Position numbers and translations under genes: made by a program
Shown here: positions 45,333-57,374 of the stretch, one piece after another
Position numbering within the stretch: the first letter of the stretch is position 1
Layout of the letters: each line of letters begins with the position of its first letter
Assembly: GCF_047675955.1 (NCBI RefSeq)
Contig: NC_132928.1
Span: 50,958,889-51,022,888 of the forward strand
Source of the DNA: Chlorocebus sabaeus
Lineage: Eukaryota > Chordata > Mammalia > Primates > Cercopithecidae
DNA: 64,000 nucleotides
Direction: 5' to 3'
The notes under the pieces: generated by a model
The model's input: the letters and a program-made list of their open reading frames with translations, nothing else
Databases searched by the model: none
Told to the model about the DNA's origin: nothing

Positions 45333-46800
45333 GAAGGTACAAAAATCAGTAGCATTCCTATACACCAACATCCAAACTGAGAGCCAAAGCAAAAATTTAA
45401 TCCTATTCACAATAGCCACAAAAAGAATTTAAAAACTAGGAATACGGCTAACTAGAGAGGTTTACTATCTTTACAATGAAGATTATAAAACACTGCTCAA
45501 AGAAACAGAGAGGACACAAACAAATGGAAAAGCATTCCATGTTCATGGCTAGGAAGACTCAATATTGTTGGCCAATGGCCACACTGCCCAAAGCAGTCTA
45601 AAGATTCAATGGTATTACCATCAAACTACCAATGACATTCTTCACAAGATTAGAAAAAACTATTTTAAAATTCACGCAGAACCTCAAAAGAGCCCAAATA
45701 GTGAAGGCAAACCTAAGCAAAAAGAACAAAGCAGGAAGCACCACATTACTCAACTTCAAATTATACCACAAGACTACAGTAACCAAAACAGCATGATACT
45801 TTTACAAAAACAGGCACACAAACCAATGGAACAGAACAGAGAGCACAGAAATAAGGCCATACACTTCCAATCTGATCTTTGACAAAGCTGACAAAAACAA
45901 GCAATGGGGAAAAGACTCCCTATTCAACAAATGGTGATGGGGTAAGTAGATAACCATATGCAGAAGACTGCAACTGTACCCCTTCCTTACACCATATACA
46001 AATACAAAAATCAACTCGAGATGGAATAAAGACTTAAAGGTAAAACTTAAAACCATAAAAACCCTGGAATGATAACCTAGGAAATATCATTCTGGACATA
46101 GGCCCTGGCAAAGATATCATAACAAAGACTCCAAAAGCAATTGCAACAAAAACTGACAAATGAGACCCAATTAAACTAAAGAGTTTCTGCAGAGCAAAAG
46201 AAACTATCAGAGTAATTAGATACCCTAGAAAATGGAAGACAATATTTTCAAACTATGCAACTGAAAAATATCTAATATCTAGAATCTATAAGGAACTTAC
46301 ACAAATTCACAAGCAAAATACAACCCCATTAAAAAGTGGGCAAAGGACATGAACAGATACTTCTCAGAAGACCTAAACATGGGTAATAAGTATATGAAAA
46401 AATGCTCAACATCACTAATCATTAGAGAAGAGCAAATCAAAACCATAATGAGATAGCATCTCACACCAGTCAGAATGGCTATCATTAAAAAGTCAAGAAA
46501 TAACAGATGCCAGCAAGGCTGTAGAGAACTGGGAATGTTTATACACTGCTGGTGGGAATGTAAATTATTCAGCCACTGCGGAAAGCAACTTAGCAATTTC
46601 TGAGAGATCCCAAAGCAGAACTGCCATTCAACCCACAATTCCACTATTTGGTATATACCCAAAAGAACATAAATTGTTCCAACACAAAGACATATGCACA
46701 TGTATGTTCACTGCAACACTACTTGCAATTGCAAAGACATGGAATCAACCTAAATGCCCACTAACAGTAGAATGAATAAAGAAAATATGGCACATATACA
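45333..46800 (+). pseudogene. L1 element B ORF2, C-terminal remnant after an RT deletion
   Basis: The text 'actaatgagaacaaa' is followed directly by 'gtacaaaaatcagtagcatt', which in intact L1 lies well over 1 kb further on, past the FADD motif. The C-terminal domain (cys-rich region) is present but broken. Confidence 0.8.
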
Positions 46801-47208
46801 TCATGGAATACTACACAGTCATAAAAAAGAGTGACATCATGTCCTTTGCAAAAACATGGATGGAGCTGGAGGCCATTATCTTAAGCGAACACAGGAACAG
46901 AAAACAAAATATTGCATATTCTCACCTATAAATGGGAGTTAAACACTGAGTACAGTGGGTACAAAGAGGGGAACAACTGACACCAGGGCCTACTTGAGGG
47001 TGGAGGGTGGAAGAAGAGTATTGAGAAACTACCTACTGGGTACTATGCTTATTACCTGGGCAACAAAACAAATCTGAACACCAAACCCCTCAAAACACAA
47101 TTGACCTACATAACAAACCTGCATACATACCTCTGAACCCAAAATAAAATAAAATTTAAAAATCAATCAGAGCTTCTGGAATTAAAGAACTTAAGAAATT
47201 TAAAAACA

Positions 47209-47460
47209 GGAGGCCAAGGTGGGTGGATCATTTGAGGTCAAGAGTTTGAGACCTGCCTGGCCAACATGGTGAGACCCCATCTTTACTAAAAATACAAAAA
47301 TTAGTCAGGCATGATGGCATGTGCCTGTAATCCCAGCTACTTGGGAGGCTGAGGCAGGAGAATCACTTGAACCTGGGAGGCAGAGGTTGCAGTAAGCCGA
47401 GATTGCACCATTACACTCCAGAATGGGCAAAAGAGCAAGACTCTGCCTAGAAAACAAACA
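47209..47460 (+). repeat. Alu, 5'-truncated, in L1 element A
   Basis: It starts at 'ggaggccaaggtgggtgg', lacking the first ~45 bp, with a short tail. Confidence 0.92.
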
Positions 47461-47595
47461 AAGCATAACTGAAAGCTTTATCAATAAACTGAACCAAAGA
47501 GAAGAACGAATTTCAGAGCTTAGAGACCAGAGTCCCAAACAAATCCAGTCACGCAAAAATAAAGCAAAAAGAATTTTTTAAAACAAACAAAGGTG

Positions 47596-47910
47596 GGCCG
47601 GGTATGGTGGCTCATGTTTGTAATCCCAGCACCTTGGGAGGCCGAGGTAGGCAGATCACTTGAGGCCAGGAGATCGAGACCAGCCTGGCAAACATGGCTG
47701 AAACCCTGTCTCTACTAAAAACACAAAAATTAGCCAGGCATGGTGGCACATACCTGTAATGTCAGCTACCTGGGAGGCTGAGCCACAAGAATCGCTTGAA
47801 CCTGGGAGGCAAAGGTTGCGGTTAGCCCAGATTGTGCCACTGCACTCCAGCCTAGGTGACAGAGCAAGACTCTCAAAAAAACCAAAAAAAACAAAAAAAC
47901 AAAAAAAACC
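47596..47910 (+). repeat. AluS in L1 element A
   Basis: Full dimer with an acaaaaaaac-type tail; L1 ORF1 text resumes with 'tttgagaaatatgggattat'. Confidence 0.93.
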
Positions 47911-48272
47911 AATAAAGTCTTTGAGAAATATGGGATTATGTAAACTGACCAAACCTACTGGCACTCCTGAAAGAGACAGAGGAGAAGAAAACCACCTGGA
48001 AAATATATTTGAGAAAAATAATTCAAGAAAATTTCCCTAATCTTGCTAAAGAGATAAATATCCAGGTACAAGAAACCCAGAGCACCTGTGAGACACTATC
48101 CAAAAAGAACATCACCAAGGCATATCATCACCAGACTGTTGAAGGTCAATGCTAAGGAAATAATCTTAGAGACAAATAGGGAAAAAAGTCAGATCACATA
48201 CAAAAGGAACCCCATCAGTCTAACAGTGGAGTTCTCAAGATACAGAGTGGCACACTGGATAAGAAAAACAAG
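47911..48272 (+). pseudogene. L1 element A ORF1 C-terminal part and EN start
   Basis: ORF1 text ('cctgaaagagacagaggaga', 'aaatttccctaatcttgcta') runs into 'agatacagagtggcacactg', the ORF2 HRVAHWIRK segment. ORF1 end, spacer and ORF2 start are deleted between them. Confidence 0.75.
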
Positions 48273-48276
48273 ACCC

Positions 48277-48598
48277 AGCCAGGCACAGTGGCTCACGTCT
48301 GTAATCCCAGCACTTTAGGAGGCCAAGGCAGGCGGATTACGAGGTCAGGAGATCGAGATCATCCTGGCTAACACAGTGAAACCCCGTCTCTACTAAAGAA
48401 TACAAAAAATTAGCCGGGTGTAGTGGCGAGCGCCTATAGTCCCAGCTACTCGGGAGACTGAGGCAGGAGAATGGCGTGAACCCAGGAGGCAGAGGTTGCA
48501 GTGAGCCGAGATTGCGCCACTGCACTCCAGCCTGGGTGACAGAGCAAGACTCCGTCTCAAAAAACAAAACAAAACAAAACAAACAAACAAAAATAAAA
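48277..48598 (+). repeat. AluY in L1 element A
   Basis: AluY diagnostics (gagatcgagatcatcctgg, gaatggcgtgaacccagg); tail of caaaacaaaac units. Confidence 0.94.
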
Positions 48599-49652
48599 GA
48601 CTCATCCATCTGCTGTCTTCAAGAGACCTATCTCACATCTAATGACACCCATAGGCTCAAAGTAAAGAGATGGAGAAAGATCATGCAAAGGGAACACAAA
48701 AAAGAGCAGGGGTTACTATTCTTATATCACAGAAAACAGACTTTAAGCCAAAAACAGTAAAAAAAGACAAGGGCATTACAGAGTGACAAAATATTCAATT
48801 CAACAAGACTTAACTGTCCTAAATATATACATACTCAAAATTAGAGCACCCAGATTCATAAAACAAGTACCTTTAAACCTAAGAAAAGACTTAGCCACAC
48901 AAGTAGTAGTGGGAAACTTCAACATCCCCATGACAACATTAGATCATTGAGGCAAAAACCTAAAAAATTATGGACTTAAATTTGACACAGACCAACTGGA
49001 CGTAACAGACACACACAGAATACTCCATCAACCATATGTTCCAGAACAGGACAAGGATGCCCACTATCACCACTGTTATTCCACACAGTACTGGAAGTCC
49101 TAGCTAGGGCAATCAGACAAGAGAAAGAAAGAAAAAGCATTCAACTTGGAAAGGAAGAAGGCTAATTATTCTTGTTTACAGATAATATTATCTTATTTTT
49201 GGAAAAACCTAAAGACTCCACCAAAAAACTATTAGGACTGATAAACATTCAGTAAAGTTGCAGGGTGTAAAATGAACATACAAAAATCAGTAGCATTTCT
49301 AACAGTGAACAATCTGAAAAAGAAATTTTAAAAAGTTATCCCAGTTATAAGAACCACAAATAAAATTAAATACATAGGAAGTAACTTAACCAAAGAAGTA
49401 AAAGATGTCTACAATGAAACTATAAAACACTTATGAAAGAAACTGAGGAGGATGCCAAAAAAAAGGGAAAGATATTCCACGTTAACGGACTCAAAGAATC
49501 AATATTTTTAACTTGTACACACTAACTAATTTACAGATTCCAGGCAATGCAATTCCCTATCAACATACCAATAATATTCTTCATGGAAATAGAAAAAACA
49601 ATCCTAAAATTTATATGGAACCACAGAAGACACAGAATAGCTAAAGCAATCC

Positions 49653-49680
49653 TGGGGGACCGGGGGTGGGGGGGGGGGAG
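49653..49680 (+). repeat. G-rich tract (potential quadruplex)
   Basis: Runs of 5, 5 and 12 G's interrupted by 'acc' and 't'. Confidence 0.8.
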
Positions 49681-50657
49681 AACAAAACTGAGGAATCCTA
49701 TTACTTGACTTCAAATTATACTACAGAGCTACAGTAACCAAAATAGCTTGGTACTGGCATAAAAACATACAAATAGACCAACTGAACAGAACAGAGAATC
49801 CAGAAACAAATCCATACACCTACAGTGAACTCATTTTCAACAAAGGTGCCAAGAACATTCATTGGCAATGGGGAAAGGGTAGGGCTGGGGAAACTAGCTA
49901 TCCATGTGCAGAAGAATGGAACTAGACCCCTAAGTCTCACCTTATACAAAAATCAAACCAAAATGGATTACAGACTTAAATCGAAGACCTCAAACTATGA
50001 AATTACTACAAAAAAACACTTGGAAAACCCTCCAGGGCATTGGTCTGGGAGAAAAATCTATTGATTAACACCCCATAAGCACAGGCAATTAAAATAAAAA
50101 TGGACAAATAGAATCGTATCAAGTTTAAAAGCTTTTGCACAGCAAAGGAAACAATCAACAAAGAGAAGACTCACAGAATGGAAGAAAATATTTGCAGCCT
50201 ACCCATCTGACAAGGGATTATTAACTAGAACATATAAGGAGCTCAAACAACTCTACAGAAAAAAAAAAATCTAATAATCTGATTTTTTTTAAAGGGCAAA
50301 AGATCTGAATAGACATTTCTCAAAAGAAAACATATAAATGGTAAAGAGGCATATGAAAAAGTTCTCAACATCACTGTAAGTGTCCATCAACAGATGAATG
50401 AATGGATAAAGAAAATACTATACATATACATCATGGAGTACTATTCAGCCATAAAAAGACTGAGATCCTGTCATTTACAACAACATGGATGGAACTGGAG
50501 GTCATTATGTTAAGTGAAATAAGCCAGACACAGAAAGATAAACGTTTTATGTTCTCACTTATTTGTGGGAGCTAAAAATCAAAACAATTGAACTCATGGA
50601 TATAGAGAGTAGAAGGATGGTTACCAGAGGCTGAGAAGGGCAGTTGAGGGGATGATG

Positions 50658-50679
50658 GCGGGGGGCGGGGGGTGGGGGG
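50658..50679 (+). repeat. G-rich tract in an L1 3' UTR (potential quadruplex)
   Basis: Three runs of six or more G's separated by single C or T. L1 3' UTRs typically carry such a polypurine tract. Confidence 0.8.
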
Positions 50680-51761
50680 AAGGAAATGACAGATAATGGG
50701 CATAAAAAGAAAGAATGAATAAGACCTAGTATTTGATAGCACTACAGGGTGACTATAGTCAATAATAATTTAACTGTACATTTTAAAATAACTAAAAGAG
50801 TATAATTGGATTGCTTGTACAAACGATAAATGCTTGAGGGGATGGATACCCCATTTACCATGATGTGATTATTACTCACTGTATGCCTCCATCTAAATAG
50901 CTCATGTACTGCCTAAATGTATACATCTACTATATACCTCCAAAAATTAAAAATTAAAAGAATCAATGAAACCAAAAGTTGGTTCTTTGAAAGGTTATAT
51001 GAGATTGACAGACCACCAGATAAAGAAATGAGATCCAAATAAGCACAACCAGAATTGACAAAAGTGACATTACAACCAATTCCACAGAAATACAAAAGAT
51101 CCTCAAAGACTATTATGAACACCTGTACACACATAAACTAAAAAATCTAGAGAAAATGGAATTCCTGGAAATTCCTGGAAAATCACAACCCCCCCAAGAC
51201 TGAATCAGAAAGAAACGGAAACCCTAAACACACCAATATCAAATTCTAAAACTGAATAATAAAAACCCTACCAACCTAAAAATGCCCTAGACCAGATGGA
51301 TTCACAAATTTTACCAGACATACAAAGAAAAACCGGTAACAGTCTTTCCGAAACTACTCCAAAAAATCAAGGAGGGGGGACTCCTCCCTAACTCATTCTA
51401 TGAAGCCAGCATCACCGTGATACCAAAACCGGGCAAAAACACAACAAAACAAGTAAACTACAAGTAAATATCCCTGATGAACATAAACGTAAAAATCTTC
51501 AACACACTACTAGCAAGCCACATCCGCAGTACACCAAAAAGTTAATTCGCCATGATTAAGCAGGCTTCATTCTTGTGATGCAAGGTTGGTTCCACATATG
51601 CAAATCAATAAATGTGATTCACCACATAAACAGAATTAAAAATAAAAACCCTATGATCATCTCAATAGATACAGAATAAGCTTTTGATAAAATCCAACAT
51701 CCCTTATGATAAAAACCCTCAAAAAAACTAGGCATCAAAGGAACATACCTAAGAGCCATCT

Positions 51762-51990
51762 ATGGCAAACCCACAGCCAATCATACTGAACAGACAAAAG
51801 CTAAAAGTGTTCCCCTTGACAGGTGGAACAAGACAAGGATACCCACTCTCACTTAACATAGTACTGGAAGTCCTTGTCAGAACAATCGCACAGGAGAAAG
51901 AAATAAAAGGCATCCAAATAGGAAAAAAAGAAGTCCAACTAGCTCTCTTCACTGACCATGTGATTCTTTTTTTTGTTTTTTTTTTGTTTT
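51762..51990 (+). pseudogene. L1 element C reverse-transcriptase remnant
   Basis: FPLTGGTRQGYPLSLNIVLE and LALFTDHVILF show RT palm motifs. The catalytic FADD reads FTDH, so activity is lost even before the AluY cuts the frame. Confidence 0.85.
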
Positions 51991-52294
51991 TTTTTTTTGA
52001 GGCGGAGTCTTGCTTTGTCGCCTAGGCTGTAGTGCAGTGGCGCGATCTCGGCTCACTGCAAGCTCCGCCTCCGGGGTTCACGCCATTCTCCTGCCTCAGT
52101 CTCCCGAGTAGCTGGGACTACAGGCGCCCGCCACCACGCCCGGCTAATTTTTTGTATTTTTAGTAGAGACGGGGTTTCACCGTGTTAGCCAGGATGGCCT
52201 CGATCTGCTGACCTTGTGATCCACCCGCCTCGGCCTACCAAAGTGCTGGGATTACAAGCGTGAGCCACCGCGCCCGGCCTGACCATGTGATTCT
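51952..52294 (-). repeat. AluY, little diverged, with 15-bp target duplication
   Basis: Antisense AluY with many CpGs retained, 51969-52278. The target tgaccatgtgattct is at about 51954-51968 and 52279-52293. Confidence 0.95.
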
Positions 52295-52611
52295 ATACCT
52301 AGAAAACCCTAAAGACTGCAAAAGGGATCCTACAACTGATAAATGACTTCAGTAAAGTTTCAAGATACAAAGTTAATATACAAAAATCATAACATTTCCA
52401 TACACCAATAACGTTCAAGATGAGAGCCAAATCAAGAACACAACTCCATTTACGATAGAATCAACAACAACAAAATACCTAGGAATACACAGAAACAAAA
52501 AAACAAATACCAAGGAGGTGAAAGATCTCTACAAAAACTACGAAACACTGCTGAAAGAAATCACATGACACAAACAAATGGGTAAGCATTCCATGCTGCT
52601 GGTTTGAAAGA

Positions 52612-52735
52612 ATCAAAAAAATTAAGAAGGAGGGACTCCTCCCTAAACTCATTCTATGAAGTCAGCATCACCTTGATACCAAAACTTGGCAAAAACACAA
52701 CAAAACAACTAAACTACAGGCCAAATAGCCTGTGG
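52612..52735 (+). repeat. Duplicated ORF2 segment within L1 element C
   Basis: 'ggagggactcctccctaaac' to 'aactacaggccaaatagcct' repeats the ORF2 text at 51361-51475 with ~10 differences. It interrupts the normal continuity between 'gaaagaatc' and 'aaatggccacattgctcaaa'. Confidence 0.8.
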
Positions 52736-54436
52736 TAAATAAACGACATGGCCAAATTAAAATGGCCACATTGCTCAAAGCAATCTGCAGATTCAACACT
52801 ATTTCTATAAAGCTACAAACATCATTTTTCACAGAACCAGAAAAAAACTATTCTAAAATTCACATGGAACAACAACAAAAATCCAAAAACACAAAGCAAT
52901 CCTAAGCAAAAAGAACAAAGTGTGATGCATCACACACCTGAGTTCAAACTATACCATAACGCTACCGTAAGTAACCAAAACAGCATGGTACTAGTACAAA
53001 ACAGACATATAGACCAATGGAACATAATGGAGAACCCAGAAATAAAGCCAACGGCTACAGTCATCTGATCCTGTATAAAACTGACAAAAATGAGCAATTG
53101 GAAAAGTCTTCCTATTTAATAAATAGTGCTGGGATAGCTGGCTAGCCATATGCAGAACAATGAAATTGTACCCCTACCTTTCACCATATACAAAAATTAA
53201 CAAGATGGATTTAAAGATTTAAATGTAAAACCTAAAATTATAAGAATCCTAGAAAAAAAATCTAGGAAACGCCATTCTGGACACGTGCCTTGTGAAATAA
53301 CTTACGACTAAGTCCTCAAAAGCAAATGTAACAAAAACAAAAATTGACAAGTGGGACCTAATTAAACTAAAGAGCTCTTCCACAAGAAAACAATCAACAG
53401 GGTCAACAGATAACCTATAGAATGGGAGAAAATACTGACTGACTACACATCTGACAAAGGTCTAATATTCAAAATTTATAAGGAATGTAAACAATTGAAC
53501 AAGCAAAAAAAAAAAAAAGGGCAAAAGATACAAACAGACACTTCCCAAAAGAAGACATACAAGTGGCCAACAAACATATGAAAAAAATGTTCAACATCAC
53601 TAATCATTAGAGAAATGCAAATCAAAACCACAATCAGATACCATCTCACACCAGTGAGAACGGGTATTAAAAAGTCAAGAAATAACAGATATTGGAGGCT
53701 ACGGAGAAAAGGGAAGGCTTATACACTGTTGGTGGGGTGTAAATAGTTCAGCCACTATGGAAAGCAGTTTGGAAATTTCTCATGTAAGTTAAAATAGAAC
53801 TACCATTTGACACAGCAACCCCATTACTGGGTAAAACATTCAAAAGAAAATAAATCGTTCTTACCAAAAGACACATGCACTCATATGTTCATCACAGCAC
53901 TATTCACAGTAGCAAAGACATATAGAATCAAGCTAGGTACCCATCAATGGTGGACTAGATAAAGAAAATGTGGTCCATGTACACCACGGAATATTATGCA
54001 GCCATAAAAAAAGAAGGAAATCATGTCCTTTGCAGCAACATGGATTCAGCTAGAGGCCATTATCCTAAGCAAATCAACACAGGAACAAAAAAGCAAATAC
54101 TGCCATGTTCTCACTTATAAGTGGGAGCTAATCAATGGGTACTCGTGGACATAAAGATGGCAATGATACTGGGCACTACTAGAAGGAGGAGTGAGGGAAA
54201 GGGGGAAGGGTTGAAAAACTAACTACTGGGTACTATGCTCACTACCAAGGTGATGGGATCAATCATACCCCAAACCTCAGCATCACACAATATACCCCAG
54301 GAACAAATCTACTACACATATACCCCACGAATCTAAAATAAAAACTGAAATTAAAAAAGAAAAAAAATCACACACACATTGGAAAAAAATAAAAAGAAAA
54401 AAGGAAATGTGACAAAATGTTAAAAACTGGTGAGCT

Positions 54437-54736
54437 GGCCAGGCACAGTGGCTCATGCCTGTAATCTCAGCATTTTAGGAGGCCAAGACAGGCACATCAC
54501 CTGAGGTCAGGAGCTCAAGACCAGCCTAGCCAACATGGTGAAACCCCATCTCTACTAAAAACACAAAAATCAGCCAGGCATGGTGGCATATGCCTGTAGT
54601 TTCAGCTACGAGGGAGGCTGAGGCAGGATAATCACTTGAACCTGGGAGGCACAAGTAGATATACACCACTGCACTCCAGCCTAGGCAACAGAGTGAGACT
54701 TCGTCTCATAACAAACAAACAAACAAACAAAAAAAA
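54437..54736 (+). repeat. AluS
   Basis: Dimer with a caaacaaacaaa tail; flanks aaaaactggt. Confidence 0.93.
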
Positions 54737-54777
54737 CTGGTAAATTTAGGTAGAAGGTATATAGGAGTTCTCTTATT

Positions 54778-55352
54778 ATTTTGAATAATTTTATATGTCA
54801 ACTTGACTGAACCACATGGTGCCCAGACATCTGGTCAAACACTATTCTGGGTGTGTCTGTGAAGGTATTTCTGGATTAGATAAAAATTTGAATTAGTAGA
54901 TTGAGTAAGGCAAATTGCCCACCCAGTGTGGCAGAACTCATCTGTTGAGTGTATGAATAGAACAAAAAGGCTGAACGAGTGCTTTAACTGAACACTGGTG
55001 TTTTCCTCCCTTTGGACTCAAGACTGAAACATCAAAACTCTTCTCAGGTCTAGAACCTGCTGGCTTCTGGACTAGAACTTATACCACTGGCTCTCCTGCT
55101 TCTCAGGCCTTCACACTCAGTCAGGAACATATTAACTATTTTGGGTCTCCAGCGTACCAATGGCATATCTTGGGACTTCTCAGCCTCCAGGATCATGTGA
55201 GCCAATTCCTTATAGTATATACAAGAAAGTATGTAGTATGTGTAATTAATTATGTAGTATGTGTAATAAATAAGGATTATGTATATAAAATAAAATATAT
55301 ATACACATCCTATTCATTCTGTTTCTCTGGAGAACCCTAACACACTATCATT
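54778..55352 (+). repeat. ERVL-type (MLT2-like) LTR
   Basis: 'tatatgtcaacttgactgaa', 'attctgggtgtgtctgtgaa', 'gtgagccaattccttatagt' and 'gtttctctggagaaccctaa' define the LTR from U3 to the end. No internal genes. Confidence 0.8.
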
Positions 55353-55440
55353 TTAACTTTATTATTAGTTTGAAATTATTTAAAAATAAAAAGAGAGGGA
55401 AACTAAATTCTCCCAAGTTATACAGAAGCTCCTAACTTAA

Positions 55441-55793
55441 AAACCTTCCACCTGCAGGCTGGGCGCGGTGGCTCATGCCTGTAATCCCAGCACTTTGGGA
55501 GGTCGAGGTGGGTGGATCACGAGGTCAGGAGATCAAGACCATACTGGCTAACATGGTGAAACCCCGTCTCTACTAAAAATACAAAAAATTAGCCAGGCAT
55601 GGTGGCAGGTGCCTGTAGTCCCAGCTACTCGGGATGCTGAGGCAGGAGAATGGCATGAACCCGGGAGGCGGAGGTTGCAGTGAGCCAAGATTGCGCCACT
55701 GCACTCCAGCCTGGGCAACAGAGCGAGACTCCGTCTAAAAACAACAACAACAACAACAACAACAACAAGAAAGAAACAAACCTTCAACCTGCA
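55441..55793 (+). repeat. AluY with 16-bp target duplication and (AAC)n tail
   Basis: The body is 55457-55777; the tail has about ten 'aac' units. Flanks aaaccttccacctgca and aaaccttcaacctgca differ at one base. Confidence 0.95.
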
Positions 55794-57374
55794 AATTTTC
55801 ATAGAATCCAACAAAGCTACACACCCAATAAACAGTACAACTCTAATGCAGATACTGTTAAAACTGAAGTGCTTTATGGTCTTTTCCTCCTGTTTAAAGC
55901 ATTTGGTACATAAATATCTCTAACTCCACTCCATAATAAAACAGAGATGCTTGGTCCCCAACATTTTTGTTTGATAGTATTATGGTGAACGTTATGCTAC
56001 AACATAAATTTTAAAAGAAAAAGTACAACTGTTACCACCAACAGATGGCGTTAGTGATCACTTGCTTAGCGTCAATCTGGACTTGAGACAAAATAAGCTG
56101 AAGAACAGCTTTTTGGACCTAAGCTCATATATCCATAAATATTTTTGCCTCGTGCTAATAATACAGATGAATACTATTTAGGAGATGGAAGATATCTTAG
56201 AGATCTCAACTTAGGGTGTATTTCAAACCCTAGGTCTTCTCTAATTTTAATACTTGCCTCGTCTCAGGGCCCATGTCCCAACCCTGAATACCATAGAGAA
56301 TTATGGCTGTAGGAATTCATTGTAAAGTGATGAGAAAGTGTTGTATCTTTCAAATGTGTAAGAATGAAAGAATATGAAGGCAGAAAAAAAAAAGGACAAA
56401 TTTGCTAACCCACTGCTTTGTTCCAATCCTGATTTTACAAAAGACAACACCAATCCAATGCCAAGGTCATGTGATCTTGCCAAGGCCACATAACCAATTA
56501 ATGGCACAGGTAGATCTTAAATTCAAGTCTTCCATTTGCTAATCCTTGGCACTTTCCGTCAGCCCTTCTTGAATGTTTAAATGCTATGGAAATGTGTGAG
56601 TGGCCGGGTGTAAAATAACTAGTTTCTCTCCTTCTTCATTTCTAATAAAAGTTTTTTAGTTGAGTAAGATGACAAAGGAAACAGTATGTACAAAGGAACA
56701 GTGAAATCCCTTCTCATATTCAGTGGACTGCCAGTAGTTCAAGTACAGTACAGAGGGCAAATGCAAATGGAGTTGGGAAGCATCAGGAAGTGAGTCTGAA
56801 GAAATAAAGGGCAATGTTTGTCACAATAATAGAAAAGCCTGGACTGTACACAATGAAAAGGTAGAGTCCATATTAATGGACTATTAAATTATATCTTACA
56901 AATTCCATTCAGATGGATATACACAGAAACAGAAAGAGAGACAGAAAAAGAGAGAGACCATCCTGAATTCAGAAGTCTCAACAAATGAATACCTAAGCAA
57001 TGACTTCAACTACAATAGACCCTTGGTATAAGTTTATGAAATATTTTTTCCAAGACAACTTGAAAGATTTCCAAATTGGAGAATACTACTATGGCATATA
57101 AAACATTAAAGCATAATTATTTTTTTAACTCCTACAGACCTTTAATGATTCTAAGAAGATTTAAATAATTTATACTTATTCACATTACTATGTAAACTGT
57201 AAAGGTGACTCATATGAATCATGAATTAAAGCCATCACGAAATGTTACATTTTACTCTTTAATTTACTCTAAATTCTTCCTTCTACAGCTATTGCTTTTT
57301 GCTTCTCTTTGATCACCAGCAGTAGGAGTTGGTTCCAGCTGTAGAAAGATAGTGCTGGCAACAAAAGTTACTAT
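55794..57374. other. Intron, no firm feature
   Basis: Weak old-repeat text (around 56400-56560 and 56720-56830) cannot be assigned. A purine-rich gagaga patch lies at 56930-56960. Confidence 0.45.

Larger units (their letters stand above)
42009..47160 (+). mobile_element. L1 element B with an Alu 5' end, inserted in element A
   Basis: The insert starts with the first ~86 bp of an Alu (ggccagatacagtagctcac to 42094) and continues into an L1PB/L1MA-type 5' UTR at 42095 (agcttctggcccacagttgt). ORF1, ORF2 and an L1PB-like 3' UTR follow, ending in 'ctctgaacccaaaataaaat'. The flanks share aaatca. ORF2 has lost most of its RT by a deletion near 45333, and a THE1-type LTR lies at 43490-44226. Confidence 0.8.
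40110..50960 (+). mobile_element. L1 element A (older, L1M-class), split by L1 element B
   Basis: The 5' UTR and ORF1 start are at about 40110-42008 and the rest at 47161-50960. The split is supported because 'aaagaaatca' before the insert and 'aatcaatcagagcttctgga' after it join into continuous L1 ORF1 text. The 3' half holds ORF1, the EN start (HRVAHWIRK), RT remnants (FTDN in place of FADD) and an L1MB-like 3' UTR (ggttaccagaggctgagaag) ending in an A-rich tail. Three further Alus interrupt it. Confidence 0.8.
48599..50960 (+). pseudogene. L1 element A ORF2 remnant and 3' UTR
   Basis: Broken ORF2: EN pieces (LLSSRDLSHI), a short jump into RT near 49035 (GTRMPTITTVI), the catalytic FADD replaced by FTDN (49180), then the C-terminus. 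The 3' UTR (50600-50960) has the L1MB-like 'ggttaccagaggctgagaag' and a G-rich tract at 50658. Confidence 0.8.
50961..54371 (+). mobile_element. L1 element C (L1PB/L1MA-type), 5'-truncated
   Basis: It begins inside ORF2 (aatcaatgaaaccaaaagtt), directly after the A-rich tail of element A, and ends 'cgaatctaaaataaaaactg' with an A-rich tail. The RT core is degraded, an AluY lies at 51963-52278, and a ~120-bp segment is duplicated at 52612-52735. Confidence 0.88.
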
